Positions 15,525 through 23,380 of a stretch of DNA of 64,000 nucleotides are shown piece by piece. A program made the translations under genes and the position numbers. The DNA comes from Chloroflexota bacterium. Lineage in GTDB: Bacteria; Chloroflexota; UBA11872. Under the pieces are notes generated by a model. It worked only from the letters and a program-made list of their open reading frames with translations. It ran no database searches and had not been told where the DNA came from. Positions within the stretch are counted from its first letter, which is position 1. Each line of letters begins with the position of its first letter. The stretch spans positions 1 through 64,000 of the forward strand of contig JAJDVX010000005.1 of assembly GCA_022825895.1 (NCBI GenBank). The letters are read 5' to 3'.

Positions 15525-16498
15525 GCGGGATAGACCCCGTTCACCACCATCTCGCGGTCCCAGTCGCCGGCCAGCACGCCCACCACGTTCCGGGCGGCGC
15601 CAATGGCCATCCGCTCCACCGATTCGACAGCGACGCCCGCCATATGCGGCGTGGGCAGCACCTTTGGATGCGCGGCCAGGTCATCGCCTTCAGGCGGCGG
15701 CTCGCCGGTCCGCACGTCCAGTGCCGCGCCCGCCAGGTGTCCCGAGTCCAACGCCACCCGCAGCGCCGCTTCGTCCACCAGCCCGCCTCGGGCCGTATTG
15801 ACCAGGAACGATCCCTGCTGCATCAGCCCCAGCGTTCGTTCGTTCACGACGTCGCGCGTGTCGTCGTTCATCGGCGTGTGCAGCGAAACGAATCGGGAGC
15901 GACGGAACACTTCGTCGACATCCACCAGCTCCACTCCGTGCTCCGCTACGAAGTCCAAGTCTGGGTATGGCTCGGCCGCCACGACATCCACCTCGAATCC
16001 CTGCAGCCGCTGTACAACGGCACGACCAATCCGGCCAAGGCCAATCAAGCCAATGGTCTTGTCACGTAACTCGGTGGTCGGAGGACGAACCCAGCCGCCC
16101 GCCGACGTCGTCTCGAAATACTGGCCCAGGTCGCGCGCCAGCGCCAGCATTAGCGCCACCGCCGTCTCCGCCACCGTCGTGTCGTTTGTGCCCGCGGCGA
16201 TCATCACCGGAACTTCGTGGTCTTGCGCCGCCTCCAGGTCGATCGCGTCGTAGCCCACGCCCATCCGTGCGACGACCTGCAAGTCCGGGAACATCCGGAA
16301 GGTCTCGGCGGTGTACGGCTCGCTGCTGGCCATCGTGCCGGCGATCCCCGCCAGTTGCTCGTGCAGCTGCTCGCCGTTCAGGTAGGCGCCCGGCACCGAC
16401 GCAATCACCGGCTCGTGACCGGCTTCTCGAAGGACTTCCAGCGCTGCTTCCGCCGGGTTGGACGTGAAAATCCTGGTCGTTATCAGTACGCGCGCCAC
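15521..16498 (-). CDS. D-2-hydroxyacid dehydrogenase (phosphoglycerate dehydrogenase-like)
   Basis: 325 residues. The NAD motif TIGLIGLGRIGRAV lies near 148. The catalytic Arg is in NTARGGLVDE near 236, the Glu in RTGEPPPEGD near 265 and the His in LPTPHMAG near 284. That is the complete catalytic triad of the D-isomer-specific 2-hydroxyacid dehydrogenases. There is no ACT domain, so it is the short form and could be a hydroxypyruvate/glyoxylate reductase or a short SerA. It is the first gene of the leftward run, and no regulator-like site is obvious in the 94-bp gap to fabZ. Confidence 0.88.
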   Translation of the reverse strand: MARVLITTRIFTSNPAEAALEVLREAGHEPVIASVPGAYLNGEQLHEQLAGIAGTMASSEPYTAETFRMFPDLQVVARMGVGYDAIDLEAAQDHEVPVMIAAGTNDTTVAETAVALMLALARDLGQYFETTSAGGWVRPPTTELRDKTIGLIGLGRIGRAVVQRLQGFEVDVVAAEPYPDLDFVAEHGVELVDVDEVFRRSRFVSLHTPMNDDTRDVVNERTLGLMQQGSFLVNTARGGLVDEAALRVALDSGHLAGAALDVRTGEPPPEGDDLAAHPKVLPTPHMAGVAVESVERMAIGAARNVVGVLAGDWDREMVVNGVYPA

Positions 16499-16592
16499 GG
16501 AGGCTCCTTCTAACGGGTGGGTGAAACTGCGCGCATTCTAGCCGCGACGCGAGGTCGCAACGTGGCGAAGCCCTCGTCGAATCGGCGCTCCG

Positions 16593-17051
16593 CTACAAGC
16601 CCTCCGGCCGATCCACGATCGCGAAACTGATTTCCCCCGAGGCGCACAGCTTTCCGTCGATACTCGCCCGACCCGCCGCCCGGCCAAACCCGCGCCGGTA
16701 GCGGATCACCTCAGCCTCCAGCCGCAACTCGTCACCTGGACGCGCCGGATGCCGGAATTTCCACTTGTCCAGACCCGTCAACATGGCGATCTTTCCGCTG
16801 TTCTCCGGCATCCCCAGCGCCGCCACACCACCTACCTCGGCTACCGCCTCAGCGATGATCACGCCCGGCAACACCGGAAACCCGGGAAAGTGCCCTTTCA
16901 AAACGTGCTCGTGATGCGCCCCCACGTCGTCCATGATCCCCACCGCCCGCTGGCCGTACTCCAGCTCCACGATGCGGTCCACGAAGATGAACGGTTCCCG
17001 GTGCGGGATCAGTGCCTCGATCCCCTCGCGGTTCAACAACGCGTCGGACAT
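16593..17051 (-). CDS. fabZ: 3-hydroxyacyl-ACP dehydratase FabZ
   Basis: 152 residues, normal for FabZ. The hotdog-fold signature KGHFPGFPVLPGVIIAEAVA carries the catalytic His, and the Glu follows in IIAEA. IPHREPFIFVDRI near the start is also typical. It dehydrates 3-hydroxyacyl-ACP in fatty-acid elongation. ATG 17051 follows AGAGGTC at 6 nt; the frame extends upstream to 17183 without family-like sequence. It is divergent from a MarR-family gene, with a 9+9 bp inverted repeat in the shared intergenic region, so the two may be co-regulated. Confidence 0.9.
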   Translation of the reverse strand: MSDALLNREGIEALIPHREPFIFVDRIVELEYGQRAVGIMDDVGAHHEHVLKGHFPGFPVLPGVIIAEAVAEVGGVAALGMPENSGKIAMLTGLDKWKFRHPARPGDELRLEAEVIRYRRGFGRAAGRASIDGKLCASGEISFAIVDRPEGL

Positions 17052-17223
17052 GGGAGACCTCTCGGCGGGTGCGGTGGCGGCCAGCATGGCACAGGCGCTG
17101 CCTTGCCTTGCGCCGTGGGGAGGGCGCCACTTGGAAGAATTCCACAGGAAACTAGTTCCGGCACACATTTGCGCCGTTGCCACTTGCGCAAAACGATTCC
17201 AGACCGTATAACTGGATTACCGA

Positions 17224-17245
17224 GTTTGTGAATTCCTTCACAAAC
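17224..17245. promoter_or_regulatory. Candidate MarR operator between fabZ and marR
   Basis: GTTTGTGAA-TTCC-TTCACAAAC is a perfect inverted repeat with 9-bp arms and a 4-bp spacer. It is AT-rich against its surroundings. It lies 173 bp from fabZ and 35 bp before the earliest possible MarR-gene start, the usual place for an autoregulatory MarR site. Binding by the neighbouring regulator is inferred. Confidence 0.5.
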
Positions 17246-17279
17246 ACGCCATATTCCCAATCGGCCGATTTCGGCAAAC

Positions 17280-17798
17280 GTGCCACCGGCCCAATGTCTC
17301 AAGAGAGGTGTTCCGATAGCCGCGCATCGCAACGGGTCCGCCAACGGGGCGGCCAATGGTCATCACAGTCTTCAAGAGTCCACCATCCACCGCTTGCTGG
17401 TTGGATCACACCGCCTCGCCGGGCACCTCAATTCGGCTTGCGACGAAGCTGGTGTGTCATTGCCGCTGGCGCGGGCTCTTCAGTTCCTCGCCGGAGCCAC
17501 TGAACCAGTCACGCCCACACAACTCTCGCGTGAGCTCGGCCGCAGCCCCGCAGCTACGTCCGAACTGATTAAGCGTCTGGTGAAGACTGAGCAAATCACC
17601 GCCGACGTGGATCCGGACGACCGTCGCTCGTTCAAGCTCATGCTCACCGAGGCCGGCCACGCCAAGTGGAATGAGGTCCGCGGATCGCTGCAGCAAGCCG
17701 AGGCCGTGATCGAGAGTGGCTATGGCGGCCGACGCCTCGAAGCCCTCGCCGGCGAACTGGACGAGCTCGTCGTCGCCCTCGACAAAGTTCCCGCCTAA
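17280..17798 (+). CDS. MarR-family winged-helix regulator
   Basis: A frame of 172 residues from GTG 17280. The winged-helix core is clear: PVTPTQLSRELGRSPAATSE (recognition region), LIKRLVKTEQI, then the wing DVDPDDRRSFKLMLTEAGHA. This is the MarR signature D-x-R-(R/S)-x4-LT. Two starts are possible. GTG 17280 has no ribosome binding site. An in-frame ATA at 17316 has AAGAGAGG ending 7 nt before it, which would give about 160 residues. The gene is divergent from fabZ and preceded by an inverted repeat (17224-17245), so autoregulation is likely. The ligand is unknown. Confidence 0.82.
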   Translation: MPPAQCLKRGVPIAAHRNGSANGAANGHHSLQESTIHRLLVGSHRLAGHLNSACDEAGVSLPLARALQFLAGATEPVTPTQLSRELGRSPAATSELIKRLVKTEQITADVDPDDRRSFKLMLTEAGHAKWNEVRGSLQQAEAVIESGYGGRRLEALAGELDELVVALDKVPA

Positions 17799-17838
17799 CC
17801 CAAGCTGCCGCTGGCCCCGACAGCGGCGACCCCGCCCC

Positions 17839-17883
17839 TCCCCCAGGGCGAGTCCGAACGATGTTCCGGCTCGCTCTGGGGGA
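17839..17883 (+). terminator. Hairpin terminator after the MarR gene
   Basis: TCCCCCAGGGCGAG pairs with CTCGCTCTGGGGGA across a 17-nt loop with one mismatch and is followed by TTCTTCT. It begins 41 bp after the stop. Confidence 0.6.
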
Positions 17884-17987
17884 TTCTTCTGCCGCGCGAC
17901 AACTGGACCGACTCTGTGTTGTACGCAAGGGAGATTGTCCTCCGCAAGACTGCGGTCCGCGCCTCTCCGCGGAGCCCATCCCACGCC

Positions 17988-18944
17988 TCACCCCGAAGTC
18001 GCGCTCAAGATCCGAGCTCGGCGTTCGCCGTCCCGCGCCTCGTAGAACATCCGGAACCGTCCGTCGGGCAACTCCATCACACACGGCTCCGAAACCATGC
18101 CGCAGTCCAACGGAGCGTCCAGGTCCAGCAGCGGCGCGGGCGTCTTCGTCCACTCGATCCCATCGTCCGAAACCGCGGTAAAGATGCCGCCGTCAATCCC
18201 TTCGGCCCAGGCCGCGTAGAACATCCGGTAGCTGCCGTCGCCCAGCCGAATGACTTCCGGGGCGTATACGGCGTACGTCTCTCGCTCGGTCTCCTGTGCG
18301 ATGCGCACGCCTCGTTCGATCTCGAAGTTCAGACCGTCCACCGACACCGCGCTCACGATGTGGTTCTGCGCGTTCAGACCCGAAGCCATCGGAAACGAGT
18401 AGTGGTGAAAGTAAAGCCGGTAAACCAGCCCCCGATCGGTCGGAAAGTACACGCAGCGCGGCGACCCATACGACCACGCACCGTCGCCGATCCTGACCCC
18501 CTCTTCCAACTTCCAGTCCAGCCCGTCGGCTGAGGTCGCGCTCAGGATCACCGTCGGTGCATTCGGCCGGCGCGCCTCGTAGTACATCCGGTAGCCGCCG
18601 CTTGGCATCGGCACCACGTCCGGGCACAGCGTGCGCTGGCTCGCATGTGGACCATGCACGTCAACTCGCACGCCCTCATAGAGCGTCCAGGTCGACCCGT
18701 CAGGCGAGGAGGCACTCAGGATGTGGCCCAGCAGGTCGGCCTTCGTCATTGCGGGCGCAAAGCCGGTGTAGTACATCCGGTAACCGCCTCCGGGAAGGGC
18801 CACCACATTCGGAGTCAGCGCTCCGTTGCCGGGAACCACCGGGTTGCATTCAATCGCCGGCGCGGCGTCCTTCGTCCACGACGTCCCCGGATCGGCCTCG
18901 TGGAAGTGAACCGAAGTCAGTGGATCGAACCCGCCGTTAGTCAT
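17988..18944 (-). CDS. Beta-propeller glycosidase-like protein (GH43/GH32/GH130 type)
   Basis: 318 residues made of four to five related blades. GGYRMYY, GGYRMYYEARR, GSYRMFYAAW and GRFRMFYEARDG recur about every 55-70 residues, each followed by LSATSxDG with Trp or Phe. This is the pattern of five-bladed propellers of glycoside hydrolase and glycoside phosphorylase families. No signal peptide is seen, so it is probably cytoplasmic. Catalytic carboxylates cannot be placed with confidence, and the substrate is unknown. It lies alone between the MarR gene and pafA, and its ATG follows GGAGG very closely. Confidence 0.7.
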   Translation of the reverse strand: MTNGGFDPLTSVHFHEADPGTSWTKDAAPAIECNPVVPGNGALTPNVVALPGGGYRMYYTGFAPAMTKADLLGHILSASSPDGSTWTLYEGVRVDVHGPHASQRTLCPDVVPMPSGGYRMYYEARRPNAPTVILSATSADGLDWKLEEGVRIGDGAWSYGSPRCVYFPTDRGLVYRLYFHHYSFPMASGLNAQNHIVSAVSVDGLNFEIERGVRIAQETERETYAVYAPEVIRLGDGSYRMFYAAWAEGIDGGIFTAVSDDGIEWTKTPAPLLDLDAPLDCGMVSEPCVMELPDGRFRMFYEARDGERRARILSATSG

Positions 18945-19044
18945 GGCCTCCGCTTATCCAGCATGCCGTGCCCGTGCACCCAATTGCCGCTTCAATGCCC
19001 ACTGAAGTCGAAACTACAACCGAACCGTCGGATCGGTCGAAGGC

Positions 19045-20541
19045 CTAGCCGCCCAGGTACCTCTCCACCGCCCCCGCAAACTCCTCCGCTTCGTCCTCAT
19101 AGCTCTCAAATGGATCCGGCATCTCGAAAATCCGTCCCCGAACCCCAATCCCGTCCCAATCCACCAGGTACGGCACGAACGACCAGCCTCCAAACTCATC
19201 CAGTTCCCGCCAATGTTCGATGTATTGATAGACGAGATATAGCTGGTTTTCCCAGCTCGCCAGCGCGCCCAGGTTGTGCTGGATGTCCTTCCAGTCGATG
19301 TGCGAATCCGCCCGCGCCTCGGAAAGCGCCCGCACAATTCGACCGCGCGCACCGGCTCGCGTCCCCTCGGGAATGGCCAGCGGGTTCACCGGTCCCGATA
19401 CCAACCGGTACATCAGCCCCCGCCGCTGCAACTCGCTGAACAGGCTTACCGTTGGGTCCACGTGGTGATACGCAAGGTCCAGCTTCACCAGGTCCGGGTC
19501 CGCCCAGCCTTCCGGCGAGTCGTCTGCGTACTCACGCAGTTCCGCCAGCTTCGTCACCCAGTCGACCTTGCCAATCAGGCGTTCGGGATCTGACTCCAAC
19601 GCGTCCAGGCACTCGCTCCATTCCGCCAGCGTCCAGTCCGTATCGGCATCGCGGCCCGCAAACGCCGAAGTCGCGGCCGCCAGGTAGACCCGCTGCACGT
19701 CGATCGCCGAAATCGTCCGCCCGTCCACCAGTTCCACCGGCCACGGCCCGCCCGGATTCCGCGAAATCGACTTGATCGACCGAACCGCCTCGTCCAGGTA
19801 CAGCTCCGGATTCCACCCCGCCGCCAGCAGCTGCGCCACCAGCGCCGTGGTACCCACCTTCAGGGCCGTTGCGTACTGCGACTGGTTCGCGTCGCCAACC
19901 ACCACGTGCAGCCTACGCAGACCCGTGCGCTCGCTCAGCGGCTCGTCCCGCAAGTTGATGATCGGGCGTCCGCCAAACCGCACCCGGTGACTCACGTCCA
20001 CCGACACGAACGCCGCCCGCTGCGACATGTGAAACGGCAGCCGCCCGCCCGCCTCCTGGGGATTGAGCGTCATTCCCGCCCCGGCGTACAGTTGTCGCGT
20101 CGTCAAAAACGGCAGTAGCCCAAGCACCATTTCCCGGCTGCGCGGACTCGACACGATCGAGTAGTTCTCGTGGTACCCGAAGGTGTTTCCGAGGTGGTCG
20201 GTGTTGTTCTTTATGAAGAACAGCTTCCGGTTCATCTCCTGGCGTTCGACCGTGTCCAGCAGCACGGCTGAGGCCGCGTTCTCCTGCTCCACGATGTCGC
20301 GCAGCGCCCGGCACTCGGCCGAGGCGTACTCGATGTGGCCCGAGTCCAGATAGAGCCGCGCCCCGTTGAACAGGTGCCCGCCGTTTCCCGGTTCTTCGTC
20401 CCACTCCCGGGGCGCCGGGTCAATTAGCCCGAAGCGCCGATCCTGGAACAGGATCGACTTCACCAGCCGCGCCGCCTGCCCCGGCGGCAACGCCCCGGCC
20501 GACGCGAACTCGATTTCCGTTCCAAAGACGACGTCGTCCAT
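19045..20541 (-). CDS. pafA: Pup--protein ligase PafA
   Basis: 498 residues of the carboxylate-amine ligase (glutamine synthetase-like) superfamily. FGTEIEFASAG is the nucleotide-binding start. FNGARLYLDSGHIEYASAEC holds the catalytic Asp near 66 and the metal-binding Glu. KNNTDHLGNTFGYHENY near 112-128 and HVVVGDANQSQYATALKVG near 215-233 are hallmark segments of the PafA/Dop family. Assignment as ligase and not deamidase rests on the absence of the long Dop loop before the NGARLY motif. It should join the C-terminal Glu of Pup (after deamidation) to substrate lysines with ATP. It starts 9 nt after pup. Confidence 0.9.
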   Translation of the reverse strand: MDDVVFGTEIEFASAGALPPGQAARLVKSILFQDRRFGLIDPAPREWDEEPGNGGHLFNGARLYLDSGHIEYASAECRALRDIVEQENAASAVLLDTVERQEMNRKLFFIKNNTDHLGNTFGYHENYSIVSSPRSREMVLGLLPFLTTRQLYAGAGMTLNPQEAGGRLPFHMSQRAAFVSVDVSHRVRFGGRPIINLRDEPLSERTGLRRLHVVVGDANQSQYATALKVGTTALVAQLLAAGWNPELYLDEAVRSIKSISRNPGGPWPVELVDGRTISAIDVQRVYLAAATSAFAGRDADTDWTLAEWSECLDALESDPERLIGKVDWVTKLAELREYADDSPEGWADPDLVKLDLAYHHVDPTVSLFSELQRRGLMYRLVSGPVNPLAIPEGTRAGARGRIVRALSEARADSHIDWKDIQHNLGALASWENQLYLVYQYIEHWRELDEFGGWSFVPYLVDWDGIGVRGRIFEMPDPFESYEDEAEEFAGAVERYLGG

Positions 20542-20550
20542 GCGTGCTGG

Positions 20551-20727
20551 CTATTGCCCGCCGGGTTGAGGGGTCGGGTCGGGAATCTCCCGGATGATCC
20601 GCCGCCTGCGCTCCCGCAGGTCCTCTTCTTTCTCCGGCGCCGCCGGCTCCGTCGGCGCTTCCGCCGGCTTGGTCGGCGCCTCCGTCTCGCCGCGCCACGC
20701 CGGTACTACGCGTATCAATCGCTTCAT
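20551..20727 (-). CDS. pup: Divergent prokaryotic ubiquitin-like protein (Pup), ends in GGQ
   Basis: A 58-residue frame exactly filling the space between dop and pafA, too short for many gene finders. It begins MKRLIRVVPAW, continues with a Glu/Pro/Ala-rich disordered stretch, then the charged segment KEEDLRERRRRIIREIPD, and ends PQPGGQ. The C-terminal Gly-Gly-Gln is the defining end of Dop-requiring Pup. GGGAGG, overlapping the dop stop, lies about 9 nt before the ATG, and dop ends 5 nt away, so coupling is clear. It lacks Phe and Tyr, and lacks the usual FVxxYVQKGG helix. It is therefore highly divergent; a UBact-like relative is the alternative. Lys at 2, 20 and 33. Confidence 0.85.
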   Translation of the reverse strand: MKRLIRVVPAWRGETEAPTKPAEAPTEPAAPEKEEDLRERRRRIIREIPDPTPQPGGQ

Positions 20728-20732
20728 GTCAT

Positions 20733-22235
20733 TTACCTCCCGTCCGCGTCCAGCGCGGTCAGCAATCCCTCCAGTGTGTCCGCCTCCGCAACCATCCGTC
20801 CCAGCCGATCCACCTCTGGACCAGCAACGTCGTCGAATCGCAGCGTCACGTCATATCCATTTCGACGAAACACTACCCGGTCCCACTCCACCGCACTGAT
20901 GTCCTTGCCAAACCGCCGCAGCACGTCTCCGCGCACGGCAGCCCGTGTGCCCGTCGGCGGCGTCGTCATCGCCCGCTCGATATCCGCATTGTTCACGATC
21001 CGCCGCATTCGTCCTTCGTCCACCAGCATGTCGTACACGCACCAGTCCGGATCCAGCACGTGGTACCCCAGGTCGACCCGCCGTGCATCTCCGTCGTTCC
21101 ACTCCGGTCCAAAGTCCTCCCGCATCTCCTCCATCAGGCACTCTTTCGCCACCCAATCCACCCGATCCGCCGCCAGCGACCGGTTGCGTCCCAGGTCGTC
21201 CAGCACCGCCGACCACTCATCCAGCACCCACGTCGTCTCCGTGTCCCGCCCTCGATACCGCTGTGCCGCCTCGCAATACCACCGCTGCACATCCAAACCC
21301 GAAACCGGCCCTCCGCGCTCCAGGTCCACCACAGCGCCAAAGTCCAGGTCGTGCGAGACCCGCCGAACCGTCCGCACCGGGTTCGTCGGTCGGTCAGACG
21401 GCCGCCATCCCTCCATTGCCAGGTCTAACACCAGGGCGGTGGTGCCCACCTTCATTGCTGTCGCCCATTCGCTGCGGTTTGCGTCGCCGGCAATCACGTG
21501 CAGCCGCCGGTACTTCCCGGCGTCGGCGTGCGGCTCGTCCCGGGTGTTGAAGATCGGCCGTCGCGCCGTGGTGTTGATCCCGGTCACTTCCTCGAAGAAA
21601 TCCGCCCGCTGCGACATCTGCAACTGCAGCGGGTCGCCCCCCTCGATCCCAACCCGCCCGGCTCCCGCAAACGCCTGCCGCGTCGCCAGGAACGGCACCG
21701 TCACCCGGATCAGGTCGTCCGTCGGAATCCTCCGCGACGTCAGGTAATTCTCGTGGCAGCCGTAGCTGCGGCCGTGATAGTCCGTGTTGTTCTTCAGCAA
21801 ACGGATCTGCCCATAACCCAGCTTCGCGTTCCGCGCCGTCTCCGCCGCGAACATCACCCGCTCGCCCGCCTTGTCCTGGGCCACCAGGTCCTTGAGCGTC
21901 AGGCAGACGTCCGTGCAGTACTCGGGATGGTTGTGGTCGTTGTACAGCCGTGCCCCGTTGCGCAGCACGGTGTTCGAGAGCAGCTCGTCGCGCGACATCC
22001 CTCGGCTACGGTCCGTCGACCCCGTCAGATCCCGCGGGTCCCGCTCCAGCCGATTCGCTCGCCCGCCCCGCAAGTCACGGTACGGGTCCTCGCCCACGTA
22101 GTCCCAGCCGCGAAACGCGCCCTCAACCGGCGCCGCCTGGATCAGTCGGGCCGCCTCGTAGGCGAAATCGGGTTCGCCCGCAAAGCCCTCGCAGTTGAGC
22201 CCGTATTCGGTCTCGATGCCTGCGGGACGGTTCAT
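20733..22235 (-). CDS. dop: Pup deamidase/depupylase Dop
   Basis: 500 residues. GIETEYGLNCEG is the nucleotide site. The Dop-specific loop runs about residues 40-80 (GWDYVGEDPYRDLRGGRANR and onward). NGARLYNDHNHPEYCTD holds the catalytic Asp and the metal-binding His/Glu. KNNTDYHGRSYGCHENYL near 150 and HVIAGDANRSEWATAMKVG near 245 are shared with PafA. The enzyme converts the C-terminal Gln of Pup to Glu and also removes Pup from substrates. A GGQ-ending Pup directly downstream agrees with the need for deamidation. It is first in the dop-pup-pafA operon. No proteasome subunit or Mpa/ARC gene is in the window. Confidence 0.93.
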   Translation of the reverse strand: MNRPAGIETEYGLNCEGFAGEPDFAYEAARLIQAAPVEGAFRGWDYVGEDPYRDLRGGRANRLERDPRDLTGSTDRSRGMSRDELLSNTVLRNGARLYNDHNHPEYCTDVCLTLKDLVAQDKAGERVMFAAETARNAKLGYGQIRLLKNNTDYHGRSYGCHENYLTSRRIPTDDLIRVTVPFLATRQAFAGAGRVGIEGGDPLQLQMSQRADFFEEVTGINTTARRPIFNTRDEPHADAGKYRRLHVIAGDANRSEWATAMKVGTTALVLDLAMEGWRPSDRPTNPVRTVRRVSHDLDFGAVVDLERGGPVSGLDVQRWYCEAAQRYRGRDTETTWVLDEWSAVLDDLGRNRSLAADRVDWVAKECLMEEMREDFGPEWNDGDARRVDLGYHVLDPDWCVYDMLVDEGRMRRIVNNADIERAMTTPPTGTRAAVRGDVLRRFGKDISAVEWDRVVFRRNGYDVTLRFDDVAGPEVDRLGRMVAEADTLEGLLTALDADGR

Positions 22236-22281
22236 GCGCCGCTCGTGCCGGGAAGTGACTCAATACTAGCGCCGGCGCCGG

Positions 22282-23232
22282 CTAGGGAACTTGTCGGCCT
22301 CGTCCCGCGGCCTCCGCCCGTTCCACCACGGCCTGCGCCATCGCGATGTCCCACAGCGCGATTCCCTGTGACGCAAACAGCGTGATCTCGTCATCCGCCG
22401 TCCGCCCCGCCACCTTCCCGGCCACCACCTGCCCAAGCTCGATCACCTGTCCCCACTGCAACACCCCGGCGCGCTCCGCCGCCATCAAGTCCCCGCCCTC
22501 CACGTGCGCACCATCCAGGTCGTCCACGAACACCCGGTCCGCTCGCGCTACCGCGGCCGCATCCACTTCGCCATGCACCGGGTTGTTGCTGCCCATCGCC
22601 ACCACGTGCATTCCCGGCTCCAGGTCGTCCGCCATCAGCACCGGACTCGGGGCCGTGGTCGCGGTCACCACGATGTCCGCCCCCCGCACCGCCTCCGCGG
22701 CCGACCCGCAGGCGACCAACTCCGCGTCAACCCGCTCGCTCATCGTATTGACATAAGCCTCAACGTTCGCCGGGTTCCGCGAATACACCCGCGCCTGAGC
22801 CAGCTCATGCACCCCATTCAGCGCTTCAAGCTGCGTTCGCGCCTGTCGACCGCTCCCAATCAGCCCAACCACCCGGCTGTCCGATCGCGCCAGGTACTTA
22901 CTCGAAATTCCACTGGCCGCCCCCGTCCGTAGTTCACCCAGGCGCCCAGCCTCAAGCACGGCCCGCAGCAGTCCCGTCGCCACGTCAAACAGCACCACGA
23001 CAAACCGCGCGCCGCCGCCAAACGTCCCATAGATCTTCGCTCCCGCCGCACCCAGTTCCTCGTCGGCCCCGCCCATCACATTCAGCGACCCGGCCTGAAC
23101 CGAAGCCCGCCGTCGCCCAACGTTCCCGGCCACGCCGCGACCCTGCCGGTCAAACGCTCCCTCGACCGCCTCCAGCGCCAGCTCCATGTCCCCCAGCGCA
23201 TCCACATCCGCTTCAGTCAAGTAGAGGGGCAT
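22282..23232 (-). CDS. Ornithine cyclodeaminase/mu-crystallin family protein
   Basis: 316 residues from ATG 23232 (GGAGA 5 nt upstream); the frame extends six codons further. The Rossmann motif [18 protein letters not shown] lies near 125, with [17 protein letters not shown] before it and [12 protein letters not shown] near 205. These fit the ornithine cyclodeaminase, mu-crystallin, alanine dehydrogenase and ketimine reductase family. The exact reaction cannot be told: members use NAD(H) on imino acids. It lies 46 bp upstream of dop on the same strand and could be transcribed with it. Confidence 0.88.
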   Translation of the reverse strand: MPLYLTEADVDALGDMELALEAVEGAFDRQGRGVAGNVGRRRASVQAGSLNVMGGADEELGAAGAKIYGTFGGGARFVVVLFDVATGLLRAVLEAGRLGELRTGAASGISSKYLARSDSRVVGLIGSGRQARTQLEALNGVHELAQARVYSRNPANVEAYVNTMSERVDAELVACGSAAEAVRGADIVVTATTAPSPVLMADDLEPGMHVVAMGSNNPVHGEVDAAAVARADRVFVDDLDGAHVEGGDLMAAERAGVLQWGQVIELGQVVAGKVAGRTADDEITLFASQGIALWDIAMAQAVVERAEAAGRGRQVP

Positions 23233-23380
23233 TTCGGTCTCCAGGCACACGCTGCGCAGGGCGGCTTCATTCTAGGCAGGCTCACCGTGTTTTCGGTCGC
23301 CGAATCATGGAACGACTCCCATCAATCCCGCGTATCTATCTGTGTGAACCCACCGTCCCAACTCAGCGAGGAGACCGTTA

